A stretch of DNA of 12,594 nucleotides from the NCBI GenBank assembly GCA_036381615.1, contig DASVCL010000075.1:1-12594 (forward strand), in the 5' to 3' direction. How positions within the stretch are numbered: the stretch's first letter is position 1; each line of letters opens with the position of its first letter. This document shows positions 1 through 6,859 of this stretch, one piece after another. Origin of the DNA: CALANV01 sp036381615. Lineage in GTDB: Bacteria > Pseudomonadota > Alphaproteobacteria > CACIAM-22H2. The translations under genes and the position numbers were made by a program. The notes under the pieces were generated by a model. The model did no database searches. It was not told the origin of the DNA and worked only from the letters and a program-made list of their open reading frames with translations.

Positions 1-39
1 CGCCGCGAGCGCCAGCGTCGTCAGGCGCGCATGCCTCAT
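1..39 (-). CDS. Start of an unidentified gene overlapping the mltA stop (partial)
   Basis: On the minus strand an ATG at 39-37 overlaps the mltA TGA (38-36) in an ATGA arrangement, the usual sign of a translationally coupled next gene. Only 13 codons are visible before the window ends, reading MRHARLTTLALAA, with no stop. In several alphaproteobacteria the gene after mltA encodes an Smr-domain protein, but these few residues neither show nor exclude that; the run could equally be the start of a signal peptide. The identity is unknown, and the call rests on the overlap geometry and the open frame alone. Confidence 0.35.
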   Translation of the reverse strand, partial: MRHARLTTLALAA

Positions 40-1226
40 GACGACGGCTGCGGCGGCTGCACGCCGCGCGGCAGCAGCAGGAAGTAGCGGCCGGTCTGGC
101 GCATCCTGCCGGCGCGTTCGGTCGCCTCGGGCCCATAGCCCCAGAACACGTCACCGCGCACCGCGCCGCGGATCGCGCCGCCGGTATCCTGCGCCACCAT
201 CAGGCGCTGAAGGCGTGCGTTCGCATCGAGCGGATCCTCGGCATCGAGCCAGACCGGCACGCCCATCGGTATGAACGTCCGGTCGACGGCCAGGCTGCGG
301 CCCGGCGTCAGGACGACCCCTTCGCTGCCGATCGGTCCGTCGCCGTCGAGCTCACGGAAGAACACGTAGGACGGATTCGCGTTCATGAGCGACGCGGCGG
401 CATCGGGATTGGCGGCAAGCCAGGCGCGGATCGACTGCATCGACACGTCCTCGCGCCGCATGATGCCGCGCGCGACGAGTTCGCGGCCGATCGCGACGTA
501 AGGATGACCGTTCTGCGCGGCGTAGCCGACACGGATTGCGGTGCCGTCCTCCAGCACGATCCGCCCGGAGCCTTGGATGTGAAGAAAGAAGGCGTCCACC
601 GGATCGTCGACCCAGAGGATTTCGATCTGCTGGTCCTTGAGCGCGCCGGCTTCGATCTCGGCGCGCGTGGGATAGGGCCGAAGCATGCCGTTCTCCACCC
701 GGCCCGCGATCCGTTGACCGCGCCATTCGCTGCGGAACAGTCCGAGATCGACCATGACCAGATCGGCCGGACGGCCAAGAATCGGTACCGTGTAACGGCC
801 GCCCCGTCGACGTGATCCGCGCAGCTCCGGTTCGTAGTAGCCGGTGAAAAGGCCGTCGCGCGTGCCGTTGTCCGCGGCGATGAACGGCTCGAAATGCTGC
901 ATGAAGAAATTCCGGGCGGCAGCGTGATCATCGCTGTCGAGCCCGAATGCCGCCTCGCAGACCGTTCGCCAGACGGCGGCCGGGCGGGTGATGCCCGCCG
1001 CGCCGAGCTGGACCCCGTCCTTGAGCGTGACGATCCGCCCGCAGGATCTCTTGAAGGCGGCCAGCGCTTCGCCGTGGCGATCGGACGTCCATCCCGGCAG
1101 GTCGGCGAAGCGCGCCGGCTTGAGCGTGAGCAGCGGCGGCGGGGCTTTGGTCTCGCACGCCGCGAGTCCGAACAGGCCGATGATCGCGATCAGGCCGGCA
1201 AGGCCATAGCGAGGTCGCCTTCTCAC
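36..1226 (-). CDS. mltA: Membrane-bound lytic murein transglycosylase A (lipoprotein)
   Basis: MltA cleaves the MurNAc-GlcNAc bond of peptidoglycan without water, forming 1,6-anhydro ends, and is anchored as a lipoprotein. The 396-residue product starts at a GTG and has an Arg-rich N-terminus, a hydrophobic stretch (about 8-22) and a lipobox LAAC with the modified Cys at about 24. The MltA domain follows, including the GLFTGYYEPEL stretch near 125-135. A C-terminal 3D domain contains QDTGGAIRG (Asp about 347) and GDVFWG (Asp about 359). By alignment to E. coli, where the catalytic Asp308 lies in the FDIYQG motif, Asp359 is the likely catalytic residue. The gene lies 18 nt after tim44 on the same strand, so they are probably co-transcribed. 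No clear Shine-Dalgarno precedes the GTG, so the start is less certain than the family. Confidence 0.93.
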   Translation of the reverse strand: MRRRPRYGLAGLIAIIGLFGLAACETKAPPPLLTLKPARFADLPGWTSDRHGEALAAFKRSCGRIVTLKDGVQLGAAGITRPAAVWRTVCEAAFGLDSDDHAAARNFFMQHFEPFIAADNGTRDGLFTGYYEPELRGSRRRGGRYTVPILGRPADLVMVDLGLFRSEWRGQRIAGRVENGMLRPYPTRAEIEAGALKDQQIEILWVDDPVDAFFLHIQGSGRIVLEDGTAIRVGYAAQNGHPYVAIGRELVARGIMRREDVSMQSIRAWLAANPDAAASLMNANPSYVFFRELDGDGPIGSEGVVLTPGRSLAVDRTFIPMGVPVWLDAEDPLDANARLQRLMVAQDTGGAIRGAVRGDVFWGYGPEATERAGRMRQTGRYFLLLPRGVQPPQPSS

Positions 1227-1244
1227 GTCGACAGGTTGGCGCGG

Positions 1245-1937
1245 CTACGTATTCGACGTCGCGACCAACGTCCAGTTCGGATCGCGGGCGCGGGTGTTGC
1301 GCGAGAAGGTCCAGACGTCGGTGACGGTCGCGACCTCCGTCGGACTGCCCTCGATCACCTTGCCTTCCTCGTCGCGCAGCGCGTTGATCTGCTCGCTGAC
1401 GAACTTGACCGTGACGAAGGCGGAACGGCCCTCCATGCGCGCGTCGGTCACGTCGGCCGAGCGGATCCCGACAAGGGTCGTCTCCAGCGTCTGCTTCGCG
1501 TTCTGACGCGCGCGGATCACCGAGACAAAGTTGTCATAGACCTCGTCGGACAACAGCGGCCGCAGCGTGGCCGTGTCGCCCTGCGAATAGGCGAGCACGA
1601 TCAGTTCGAAGGCCGTGCGGGCGCCCTCGAGAAAGGCCGACACGTCGAAGTTGGGATCGGCGACGCGAATCTGCGTCAGGCCGGCCTCGACCGGGCTGCC
1701 GGCCGGAATCTTGACGTCGGTCGCAGCCTCGCCCGCCGGCCGGTTGCGATCCGGCAGCCGTGCGACGTTGTCCGGCAGTTCCGGCCGGGCCCGCTTGTCC
1801 TGCGGCGGGCGCGACGTCCACCGCTCCGGATTCTCGTTGCCCGTGCGCCGGCCAAGCACGCTGCGCAGCCGCAGGATCAGGAAGGCGGCCACCATGGCGA
1901 AAAACACGATGTCGAAAAAGGCGAAGCCACCGTCCAT
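1245..1937 (-). CDS. Tim44/TimA-like inner-membrane protein
   Basis: The product has 230 residues. It has one N-terminal membrane helix (about 5-24, FAFFDIVFFAMVAAFLIL) followed by RLRSVLGRRTG, the characteristic opening of bacterial Tim44-like proteins. A charged Pro/Arg-rich linker runs from about 35 to 80, and a Tim44-like domain (about 90-228) contains the FLEGARTAFELIVLAYSQGD segment. In mitochondria Tim44 tethers the import motor to the inner membrane; the bacterial role is less defined and is usually described as an adaptor. The start was chosen at 1937 because AAGGA sits 8 nt upstream and the membrane helix begins at once. The frame stays open to 2117, but the extra 60 residues look like noncoding sequence and contain a hairpin. 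mltA follows 18 nt downstream. Confidence 0.88.
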   Translation of the reverse strand: MDGGFAFFDIVFFAMVAAFLILRLRSVLGRRTGNENPERWTSRPPQDKRARPELPDNVARLPDRNRPAGEAATDVKIPAGSPVEAGLTQIRVADPNFDVSAFLEGARTAFELIVLAYSQGDTATLRPLLSDEVYDNFVSVIRARQNAKQTLETTLVGIRSADVTDARMEGRSAFVTVKFVSEQINALRDEEGKVIEGSPTEVATVTDVWTFSRNTRARDPNWTLVATSNT

Positions 1938-2227
1938 CGGCTCAGTCCTTAAAAAACCGAATGGCCGCCCCGATCCGGCCTTCCTCGCGTCGGTCCGCGA
2001 GGCCAGACCGGTCCATTCGACCGGTCGAAAGGCTGGCCGATCTTGAGCTGCCGGCCTATATCGAGGCCCCAAGGTACCGACCCGCGGGGTTGGGGTCCAG
2101 TCCAGAGACGTCGACAATCGCTTTTGAAACGCTCTTGATTTACTTAGGTATGCCCAAGCCAGGCTGCAAGGCGTCGCCTATGGCTTCGTAACTTTCGTAA
2201 GCAGATATTCTTAAACGCTGGATTCGC
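1938..2227. promoter_or_regulatory. Divergent intergenic region between tim44 and the histidine phosphatase gene
   Basis: This 290-nt region separates divergently transcribed genes, so it should hold promoters for both. The part from about 2115 to 2220 is clearly richer in A+T than its surroundings. Possible plus-strand elements are TTGAAA at 2124-2129 with TATGCC 19 nt later, and TATTCT at 2206-2211; neither pair is convincing. I see no RNA gene here. An open frame continues through 1938-2117 upstream of tim44 but is not protein-like. Confidence 0.4.
2001..2038 (-). repeat. Imperfect hairpin in the tim44 leader
   Basis: The 8-bp palindrome GACCGGTC occurs twice (2006-2013 and 2019-2026) separated by CATTC. 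It is flanked outside by GGCCA (2001-2005) and TGGCC (2034-2038), so the region can fold as a stem with a 7-nt bulge on one side. It lies 64-101 nt upstream of the tim44 start. Its function is unknown; it could be a 5'UTR structure or a binding site for a dimeric regulator. Confidence 0.5.
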
Positions 2228-2788
2228 ATGTTCCTCGTCCGCCACGGGCAATCCGAATTCAACGCCGTTTTTGCCGTGTCGCGTGTCGATCCGGGCATTC
2301 CGGATCCGCGGCTCACGCCGGAGGGCCGGCGCCAGGCGGAACGCGCGGCAGCCGCGCTGCGCGGTGCCGGCGTGCGTCGGCTGATTTCGAGCCCCTATAT
2401 CCGCGCGATCGAAACGGCCACCATCATCGCGCAGGCCCTGGACGTGCCCATCACGATCGAACCGCTGGTGCGGGAGCGCGCGGCCTTCCACTGCGATATT
2501 GGAACGTCGCCGGTCGAACTCGGCCGTCTCTATCCGGGACTCCGGTTCGACCACCTCGATGATCCGTGGTGGCACGATCACATCGGCACCGGCCAGGCCG
2601 AGACCGAAGCGGCGCTCGCGGCGCGCTGCGCCATGTTCCGGGCGGCGATGGCGGCCACCGCGGACTGGCGCGAGGTCGCGGTCGTCACGCATTGGGGATT
2701 CATCCGCGCCTTCACCGGACGACCGGTGGGCAACTGCGAGATCGTGCGGATCGACCCGACGGCGGACCCGCCGACCATCGCGGCATAG
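2228..2788 (+). CDS. Histidine phosphatase (phosphoglycerate mutase-like) family protein
   Basis: The product has 186 residues and carries the branch-1 histidine phosphatase signature: LVRHGQSE at 3-10, in which His6 is the residue phosphorylated during catalysis. Further hallmarks are SSPYIRAIETA (54-64, with Arg59 in the phosphate pocket), an acidic residue near 83 (VRERAAF) and VVTHWGFIR (152-160) with the second catalytic His155. The family covers phosphoglycerate mutases, sugar-phosphate phosphatases and SixA-like protein phosphatases, and the sequence does not identify the substrate. It has no signal peptide or membrane helix, so it should be cytoplasmic. No good Shine-Dalgarno precedes the ATG. 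It lies on the strand opposite its tim44 and dnaQ neighbours, 90 nt upstream of secB, with which it may share a transcript. Confidence 0.88.
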   Translation: MFLVRHGQSEFNAVFAVSRVDPGIPDPRLTPEGRRQAERAAAALRGAGVRRLISSPYIRAIETATIIAQALDVPITIEPLVRERAAFHCDIGTSPVELGRLYPGLRFDHLDDPWWHDHIGTGQAETEAALAARCAMFRAAMAATADWREVAVVTHWGFIRAFTGRPVGNCEIVRIDPTADPPTIAA

Positions 2789-2823
2789 TGCCGGCCGGCG
2801 TGATTGCCTCGGCGGGCGGTCGC

Positions 2824-2833
2824 GTGTTAACAC
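2824..2833. promoter_or_regulatory. 10-bp palindrome GTGTTAACAC upstream of secB
   Basis: A perfect palindrome lies 45 nt upstream of the secB start, in the short gap after the phosphatase gene. It is AT-rich in the middle in an otherwise GC-rich region. This is a plausible operator, but no matching regulator is known to me, and one 10-bp palindrome could be chance. Confidence 0.3.
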
Positions 2834-2878
2834 AGCGCCCGTTGCATCGGCCCCTGTTGCTTCCTGGGAGTTTCCATC

Positions 2879-3370
2879 ATGTCCGATACGATGCCGGCCG
2901 GCACGGGCCAAGCCGGTCCCACGTCGTCGAATCTGGCGATCACCATCAATCTCCAATACGTGAAGGACCTGTCCTTCGAAAACCCGCGCGCACCCCAGGT
3001 TTTCGTGCCGAGCAACCAGCCGCCGCAGGTCCAGGTCAACGTCGACGTCGGCGCGCGCCAGGTGGGCGATAACGTCTACGAGGTGACGTTGACCCTGAAT
3101 GCCGAGGCAAAGGCCGGCAACGACCCGGTGTTTCTCGTCGAGCTGACCTACGCCGGTCTGTTCACGGTCCCGGCCTTGCCGGCCGAGCATCTGCGGCCGC
3201 TGTTGCTGATCGAGTGCCCGCGACTCCTCTTCCCGTTCGCGCGCGCCATCGTCGCCGATGCAACCCGCGACGGCGGCTTCCCGCCGCTGATGATCAACCC
3301 GATCGATTTCGCGGCGCTCTACCGGCGCCAGTCGCAGGACGCGGCCGCGGCTCCGGCCGGGACCGCCTGA
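2879..3370 (+). CDS. secB: Protein-export chaperone SecB
   Basis: SecB is a cytoplasmic homotetrameric chaperone that holds preproteins unfolded and passes them to SecA for Sec-dependent export. The product has 163 residues, close to the family's usual 150-165. It has the conserved block LQYVKDLSFENPRAP (25-39), the beta-rich region with VYEVTLTLNAEAK, the FLVELTYAGLF core, and the LLFPFARAIVADATRDGGFPP stretch that forms the tetramer helix and loop. The C-terminal tail is Ala-rich (AAAAPAGTA). The start is supported by GGGAG 8 nt upstream of the ATG. The gene is convergent with dnaQ, only 30 nt separating the stops, with a hairpin between. A position near dnaQ and coaE is usual in alphaproteobacteria. 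Confidence 0.97.
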   Translation: MSDTMPAGTGQAGPTSSNLAITINLQYVKDLSFENPRAPQVFVPSNQPPQVQVNVDVGARQVGDNVYEVTLTLNAEAKAGNDPVFLVELTYAGLFTVPALPAEHLRPLLLIECPRLLFPFARAIVADATRDGGFPPLMINPIDFAALYRRQSQDAAAAPAGTA

Positions 3371-3378
3371 CCGGCGGA

Positions 3379-3398
3379 CCCGACCGGTGCCGGTCGGG
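3379..3398. terminator. Hairpin between convergent secB and dnaQ
   Basis: CCCGACCGG (3379-3387) is followed after TG by its exact complement CCGGTCGGG (3390-3398). It folds as an 8-bp stem with a GTGC loop. It sits 8 nt after the secB stop and 2 nt from the dnaQ stop, so it could act for both transcripts. Neither side has a run of T, so it is not a standard intrinsic terminator; it may instead block 3' exonucleases or assist Rho. Confidence 0.55.
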
Positions 3399-3400
3399 AC

Positions 3401-4081
3401 TCACGTCTCGAGCCAGATCGGGTTCTTGAGCTGCTTCAGCAGGGCCTCGTGTGCGGCGAGTTCGTCCGCGGTCGGCGCGTGCGGCCGCGGCGCGCGGGCC
3501 GGCCGGTCGGCCGCAACGGTGGCGACGGTCGTGCTCGGGGTGGCGATCAGATCGATCGTCGCCTGACGTCCGCCGACCAGTTCGAGATACACGCTGCTCA
3601 ACAGCTGCGCGTCGAGCAGCGCGCCGTGGAGCGTACGGTTCGAGTTGTCGACGCCGAAACGCGCACATAGCGCGTCGAGCGAGGCGGGCGCACCGGGAAA
3701 CTTGCGTCGGGCGAGCTGCACGGTGTCGATGGCGCGGCGCGCATCGATCGGCGGCAGGCCGAGCCGTTTCAGTTCCGCGTTGACGAACTTCAGATCGAAC
3801 TCGGCATTGTGGATGACGAGCGGCGCGTCGCCGATGAAGTCGAGAAACTCCTGCACGACCGCCGCGAATACCGGCATGGTCGAAAGGAACTCCTGCGTCA
3901 GGCCGTGAACGGCAAGCGCTTCTTCCGGCATGTCGCGTTCCGGATTGATATAGCGCTGGAACGTCCGCCCGGTCGGCAGATGGTTGAGGAGCTCGACGCA
4001 GGCGATCTCGACCAGGCGATGGCCTGCGTCAGGATCGAGACCGGTGGTTTCCGTATCGAGGACGACTTCGCGCAACGACAT
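3401..4081 (-). CDS. dnaQ: DNA polymerase III epsilon subunit (3'-5' proofreading exonuclease)
   Basis: DnaQ removes mismatched nucleotides at the replication fork as part of the Pol III core. The 226-residue product has all DEDDh motifs: ExoI LDTETTG (Asp9, Glu11), ExoII HNAEFDLKFV (Asp96), and ExoIII with His152 and Asp157 in LHGALLDAQLL. A linker rich in Ala, Arg and Pro follows (about 190-205). The C-terminal segment ending ALLKQLKNPIWLET matches the region that binds the alpha subunit. The start ATG at 4081 gives the typical MSLREVVLDTETTG opening; no strong Shine-Dalgarno is visible. In the 61-nt gap upstream, TATGAT at 4124-4119 (minus) resembles a -10 box but lacks a matching -35. In relatives dnaQ usually follows coaE directly; here a membrane-protein gene lies between. 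Confidence 0.96.
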   Translation of the reverse strand: MSLREVVLDTETTGLDPDAGHRLVEIACVELLNHLPTGRTFQRYINPERDMPEEALAVHGLTQEFLSTMPVFAAVVQEFLDFIGDAPLVIHNAEFDLKFVNAELKRLGLPPIDARRAIDTVQLARRKFPGAPASLDALCARFGVDNSNRTLHGALLDAQLLSSVYLELVGGRQATIDLIATPSTTVATVAADRPARAPRPHAPTADELAAHEALLKQLKNPIWLET

Positions 4082-4142
4082 GGCCAGTGACTCGCGAGCG
4101 GACCGAACGCGTCACCCTATCATATCGGGCGCGTTCATGCCG

Positions 4143-4658
4143 CTATGGTTTGCCGCGGCGCGCCTGATGGGCCGTCGGCTTCGCTTCGGCCTCGTCGATC
4201 GACTCGCCGGACGGTTCGACCTTGTTGCTGAGCCACTGATAGGTCCCGAGCCCGACCAGTGCGAACACCGCCGCCGCGAACAGGGCCGTCGGATAGATGG
4301 CATCGTTTAGCTCGCCGCGGTTGGCCTTGAACACCATGACCAGGGCTTCGAGGCTGAACGCGATGATGATCGTGGTGATGAACCGGGTCAGCGACCGTCG
4401 GGCCTCGCGCGCGGACCGCAGCTCGCGCTTCTTCTCGATCAGCTCGTCGGCGATGAACTTGGACAGCTCGAGCACGGCGAAGGCGATGATGATGAGGCCG
4501 ATGCTCTCGAGAATGGGCCCGGCCGACGTCGCGGCATTCCACAACGAATCGAGGATTTCCCAGCACGCCTGAAGCAGCAGCAGCGCCGCCAGGGCCAGCA
4601 GGACATAGGTCGCGATCATCGACAGCGCGTCCGAAACCGACTCGATGATCTTCAGCAC
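4143..4658 (-). CDS. Four-helix membrane protein, possibly PsiE-like
   Basis: The product has 171 residues. It shows four hydrophobic segments (about 13-33, 49-67, 93-111, 122-142). A charged, helical stretch between the second and third (ELIEKKRELRSAREARRS) and a hydrophilic tail are both likely cytoplasmic. The layout and the IIIAFAVLELSKFI and ITTIIIAFSLEALVMVF segments resemble the PsiE-like (phosphate-starvation-inducible E) family, but I cannot confirm membership. The GTG start is well supported: GGGAGG sits 6 nt upstream. That ribosome site lies in the right arm of a 6-bp hairpin. The gene is 97 nt downstream of coaE and 61 nt upstream of dnaQ, so it separates two genes that are usually adjacent and may be a later insertion. 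No function is assigned. Confidence 0.8.
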   Translation of the reverse strand: MLKIIESVSDALSMIATYVLLALAALLLLQACWEILDSLWNAATSAGPILESIGLIIIAFAVLELSKFIADELIEKKRELRSAREARRSLTRFITTIIIAFSLEALVMVFKANRGELNDAIYPTALFAAAVFALVGLGTYQWLSNKVEPSGESIDEAEAKPTAHQARRGKP

Positions 4659-4678
4659 CGGTATCCTCCCGTGAGGAT
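4659..4678 (-). promoter_or_regulatory. Hairpin masking the ribosome site of the membrane-protein gene
   Basis: Reading the minus strand, ATCCTC (4678-4673), loop ACGG, and GAGGAT (4668-4663) form a perfect 6-bp stem. The right arm contains the core of the GGGAGG Shine-Dalgarno, 6 nt before the GTG start at 4658. If the stem forms in the mRNA, it would limit translation initiation. Whether this is regulatory (for example thermal) or accidental cannot be judged from one sequence. Confidence 0.4.
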
Positions 4679-4755
4679 CCCTGCCACGCCGTCCGGCGCC
4701 GGATCCGATCCTTGAACGGCCGTGCCGGTCAAATGGGTCCGGTCCCGGATGCGCG

Positions 4756-5379
4756 TCAGCGGTACCCCGGCCCCCAGACCCGGGGTGTACGGCATTTTCG
4801 CGCCTTGCGGATGATCGCGCGAAGCTGGCGGTAGGTCATGCCCTTGCCCTGGCCGGACGTGACGATCCAATCGGCCCGGCGTCGTTTCAGGCGATCGGGC
4901 AGCTGGCGCGCCAGGATCGCCGCGAATTTGCGGTCGGTCATGCCGGGCCGCCGCAGCACGCGTTGCGCCTGGAGGAATGCCGGTGCGCTGACGACGACGA
5001 CACCGTCGCAGCGGTGCTCGCCGCCGCTCTCGTAAAGCAGGGGAATATCGAGGACGACGATGTCGCGGCGCTGGCGCGCCTGCGCGGCGAGGAAACGACG
5101 CGTCGCGGCCCGCACCATCGGATGCACGATTGCCTCGAGCCGCGCGAGGGCGTCAGGATCGCCGAACACGATGCGTCCGAGCGCGGCGCGGTCGACGGCG
5201 CCGTCGACGACGACACCCGGAAATTCGCGTGCGATATGCGGCACTGCCGCGCCGCCCCGCGCAAACAGGCGGTGCACGGTGGCGTCGGCGTCGTGCACCG
5301 CAAGACCCTGACGGCGCAGAAGGGCGGCGGCCGTGCTCTTGCCCATGCCGATCGATCCGGTGAGGCCGAGGATGAACAC
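4756..5379 (-). CDS. coaE: Dephospho-CoA kinase
   Basis: CoaE phosphorylates the ribose 3'-OH of dephospho-CoA, the last step of coenzyme A synthesis, in the cytoplasm. The 207-residue product shows the P-loop GLTGSIGMGKST (5-16), the DAD motif (30-32) near the substrate site, HPMV (86-89) and DIPLLYES (111-118), all typical of the family and at usual spacing. The start is a GTG at 5379, 15 nt after the aroE stop; it places the P-loop immediately after the first residues, as expected. The final 15 residues (CRTPRVWGPGYR region) are basic and not family-typical, but the length is normal. It belongs to the PPSR-maf-aroE-coaE run. Confidence 0.96.
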   Translation of the reverse strand: MFILGLTGSIGMGKSTAAALLRRQGLAVHDADATVHRLFARGGAAVPHIAREFPGVVVDGAVDRAALGRIVFGDPDALARLEAIVHPMVRAATRRFLAAQARQRRDIVVLDIPLLYESGGEHRCDGVVVVSAPAFLQAQRVLRRPGMTDRKFAAILARQLPDRLKRRRADWIVTSGQGKGMTYRQLRAIIRKARKCRTPRVWGPGYR

Positions 5380-5394
5380 GGGAGGCCGGGGTCC

Positions 5395-6237
5395 CTAAAG
5401 AAGGCCCGCAGCGACATGGGCGCGGAGCGCCGGGGTCACGGCCGGCTCGACGCCGAACCAAGCGTGAAAGCCGGGCCGGGCCTGGTACAGAAGCATGCCG
5501 AGCCCGTCGACCACGCCATTGCCGCGCCGCCGCGCCATCGCCAGCAACCGCGTCTCGAGCGGGACGTAAACGATGTCGTTCACGACCGCGGCTGTCGGCA
5601 ATTTCTCCAGGTCGATGTCGAGCTCCGGCTGTCCGGCGAGGCCGAGCGACGTCGTGTTGACGAGGAGCGCCGCATCGGCCAGTGCGGACCACTGGCCCCA
5701 GTCGTGTGCCGTGACCGCAGGCCCGAACTCGGCAGCGAGGCCGTCGGCACGGGCGCGCGTGCGGTTCATGACGCGGAGCGCGGGCACGCCGGCGTCGAGC
5801 AGCGCGACGATGGCGGCGCGCGCCGCGCCGCCGGCGCCCAGGACGACGGCGGGACCGTCGGTCGGGCGCCATTGCGGCGCGCCCGCCTTGAGGCTTTCGA
5901 GAAATCCGTAGGCGTCGGTATTGCTGCCGTCGAGCGTGCCGTCCGGCCGCACGACGACGGTGTTGACCGCACCGATGCGTCGCGCCACGGGATCGACGCG
6001 GTCGACGATCGCCAGCGCCGCCTCCTTGTGCGGCACCGTCAGATTGACGCCGGCGAACCCGAGCGCCGGCAGCGCCTTCAACGCCGTCGCCAGCCGCTCC
6101 GGTGCCACGGCGAGCGGCACATAGGCCCCGTCGATGCCGTGCTCGCGAAGCCAGAAGCCGTGCAGCCGCGGCGAGCGCGAGTGCTTGACCGGCCATCCCA
6201 TCACGCCCGCGAGGCGGGCCGCGCCCGTGATCCACAT
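5395..6237 (-). CDS. aroE: Shikimate dehydrogenase (NADP+)
   Basis: AroE reduces 3-dehydroshikimate to shikimate with NADPH in the pathway to aromatic amino acids. The product has 280 residues. The shikimate-binding motif HSRSP (19-23), NLTVPHKE with catalytic Lys71, and NTDAYGF with catalytic Asp108 are present. The Rossmann loop is VLGAGGAAR (132-140), and NRTRAR (158-163) provides Arg residues that favour NADP+ over NAD+. A C-terminal GLGMLLYQ motif (about 245-252) matches the substrate-closing region. The ATG is 5 nt after the maf stop, with GGAG 8 nt upstream lying in the last codons of maf, which implies translational coupling. Confidence 0.97.
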   Translation of the reverse strand: MWITGAARLAGVMGWPVKHSRSPRLHGFWLREHGIDGAYVPLAVAPERLATALKALPALGFAGVNLTVPHKEAALAIVDRVDPVARRIGAVNTVVVRPDGTLDGSNTDAYGFLESLKAGAPQWRPTDGPAVVLGAGGAARAAIVALLDAGVPALRVMNRTRARADGLAAEFGPAVTAHDWGQWSALADAALLVNTTSLGLAGQPELDIDLEKLPTAAVVNDIVYVPLETRLLAMARRRGNGVVDGLGMLLYQARPGFHAWFGVEPAVTPALRAHVAAGLL

Positions 6238-6242
6238 CGCCG

Positions 6243-6857
6243 CTACTCCGGAATCACGCCGTGCGCGCGCAGGAAGCCGAGCATCGGCAGAAGCGGCAGG
6301 CCGAGGATCGTGAAGTAATCCCCGTCGATGCGCGCGAAGAGCTGCGCGCCCAGGCCCTCAAGCTGATAGGCACCGACCGACGCCAGCGCCTTGGGACCGA
6401 CCGCGTCGAGATAGGCCGCGATGAAATCCGCCGAGAGCGGCCGCATCGTCAGCGTCGCGACGGCGACGTGGTGCCAGATCCGCTCGCCATCGCGCATGCA
6501 GACGACGGCGCTGATCAGGCGATGCGCCCGCCCGGACAGCGCGGCGAGATGGGCGGCGGCGTGATCGCGGTCGGCCGGCTTGTCGAACCACACGCCGTTG
6601 CATTCGAGCATCTGGTCGGCGCCGAACACCAATGCGCCGGGGTGGCGCCGCACGACGCGGGTGGCTTTCATCTCGGCCAGCGTTTCGGCGACGGCGGCGG
6701 CCGTCGCCTTGTCTGCCCGCATGGCGCGCTTCACCTCGTCCTCGTCCACCGCGCCCGGGTCGACGATCACGGGCACGCCGGCGTTCTCAAGCAGGGCACG
6801 GCGTATTGGGCTGCCCGACGCGAGCACGACGTCGGGCGATCCGGGTTTCCTCAACAT
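6243..6857 (-). CDS. maf: Maf family nucleoside triphosphate pyrophosphatase
   Basis: Maf proteins hydrolyse non-canonical or modified nucleotides to monophosphates and pyrophosphate. The 204-residue product has the N-terminal LASGSPIRRALLE motif (12-24; the usual SPRR reads SPIRR), GADQMLECNG (79-88) with the catalytic Asp81, FDKP (91-94), SGRAHRLISAV and the C-terminal GDYFTILGLPL. The GADQ and YQLEGLGAQLF segments lean towards the YceF (7-methyl-GTP) branch rather than the dTTP/UTP branch, but this is an inference. The start is ambiguous: an ATG at 6857 and a GTG at 6863 that overlaps the PPSR stop (GTGA). A GAGAAGG lies 13 nt before the GTG and 19 nt before the ATG. I list the ATG; the GTG adds two residues. 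Confidence 0.92.
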   Translation of the reverse strand: MLRKPGSPDVVLASGSPIRRALLENAGVPVIVDPGAVDEDEVKRAMRADKATAAAVAETLAEMKATRVVRRHPGALVFGADQMLECNGVWFDKPADRDHAAAHLAALSGRAHRLISAVVCMRDGERIWHHVAVATLTMRPLSADFIAAYLDAVGPKALASVGAYQLEGLGAQLFARIDGDYFTILGLPLLPMLGFLRAHGVIPE

Positions 6858-6859
6858 GG

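Noticed and set aside
894..1952. A 352-codon plus-strand open frame opposite mltA and tim44
   Set aside because: It is a shadow of two well-supported minus-strand genes, with no recognisable domain.
1938..2117. N-terminal extension of the Tim44-like protein by 60 residues
   Set aside because: The ATG at 1937 has a good AAGGA site, and the membrane helix follows at once. The extension contains a hairpin and has no homology-like features.
2144..3190. A 348-codon minus-strand open frame opposite the phosphatase and secB
   Set aside because: It is antisense to two proteins with clear family motifs, and its composition is typical of a reverse-strand shadow.
4963..6318. A 451-codon plus-strand open frame opposite coaE and aroE
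   Set aside because: It lies antisense to two clear enzymes with intact motifs. Its translation is rich in Arg, Asp and His, as expected for the complement of GC-rich coding sequence.
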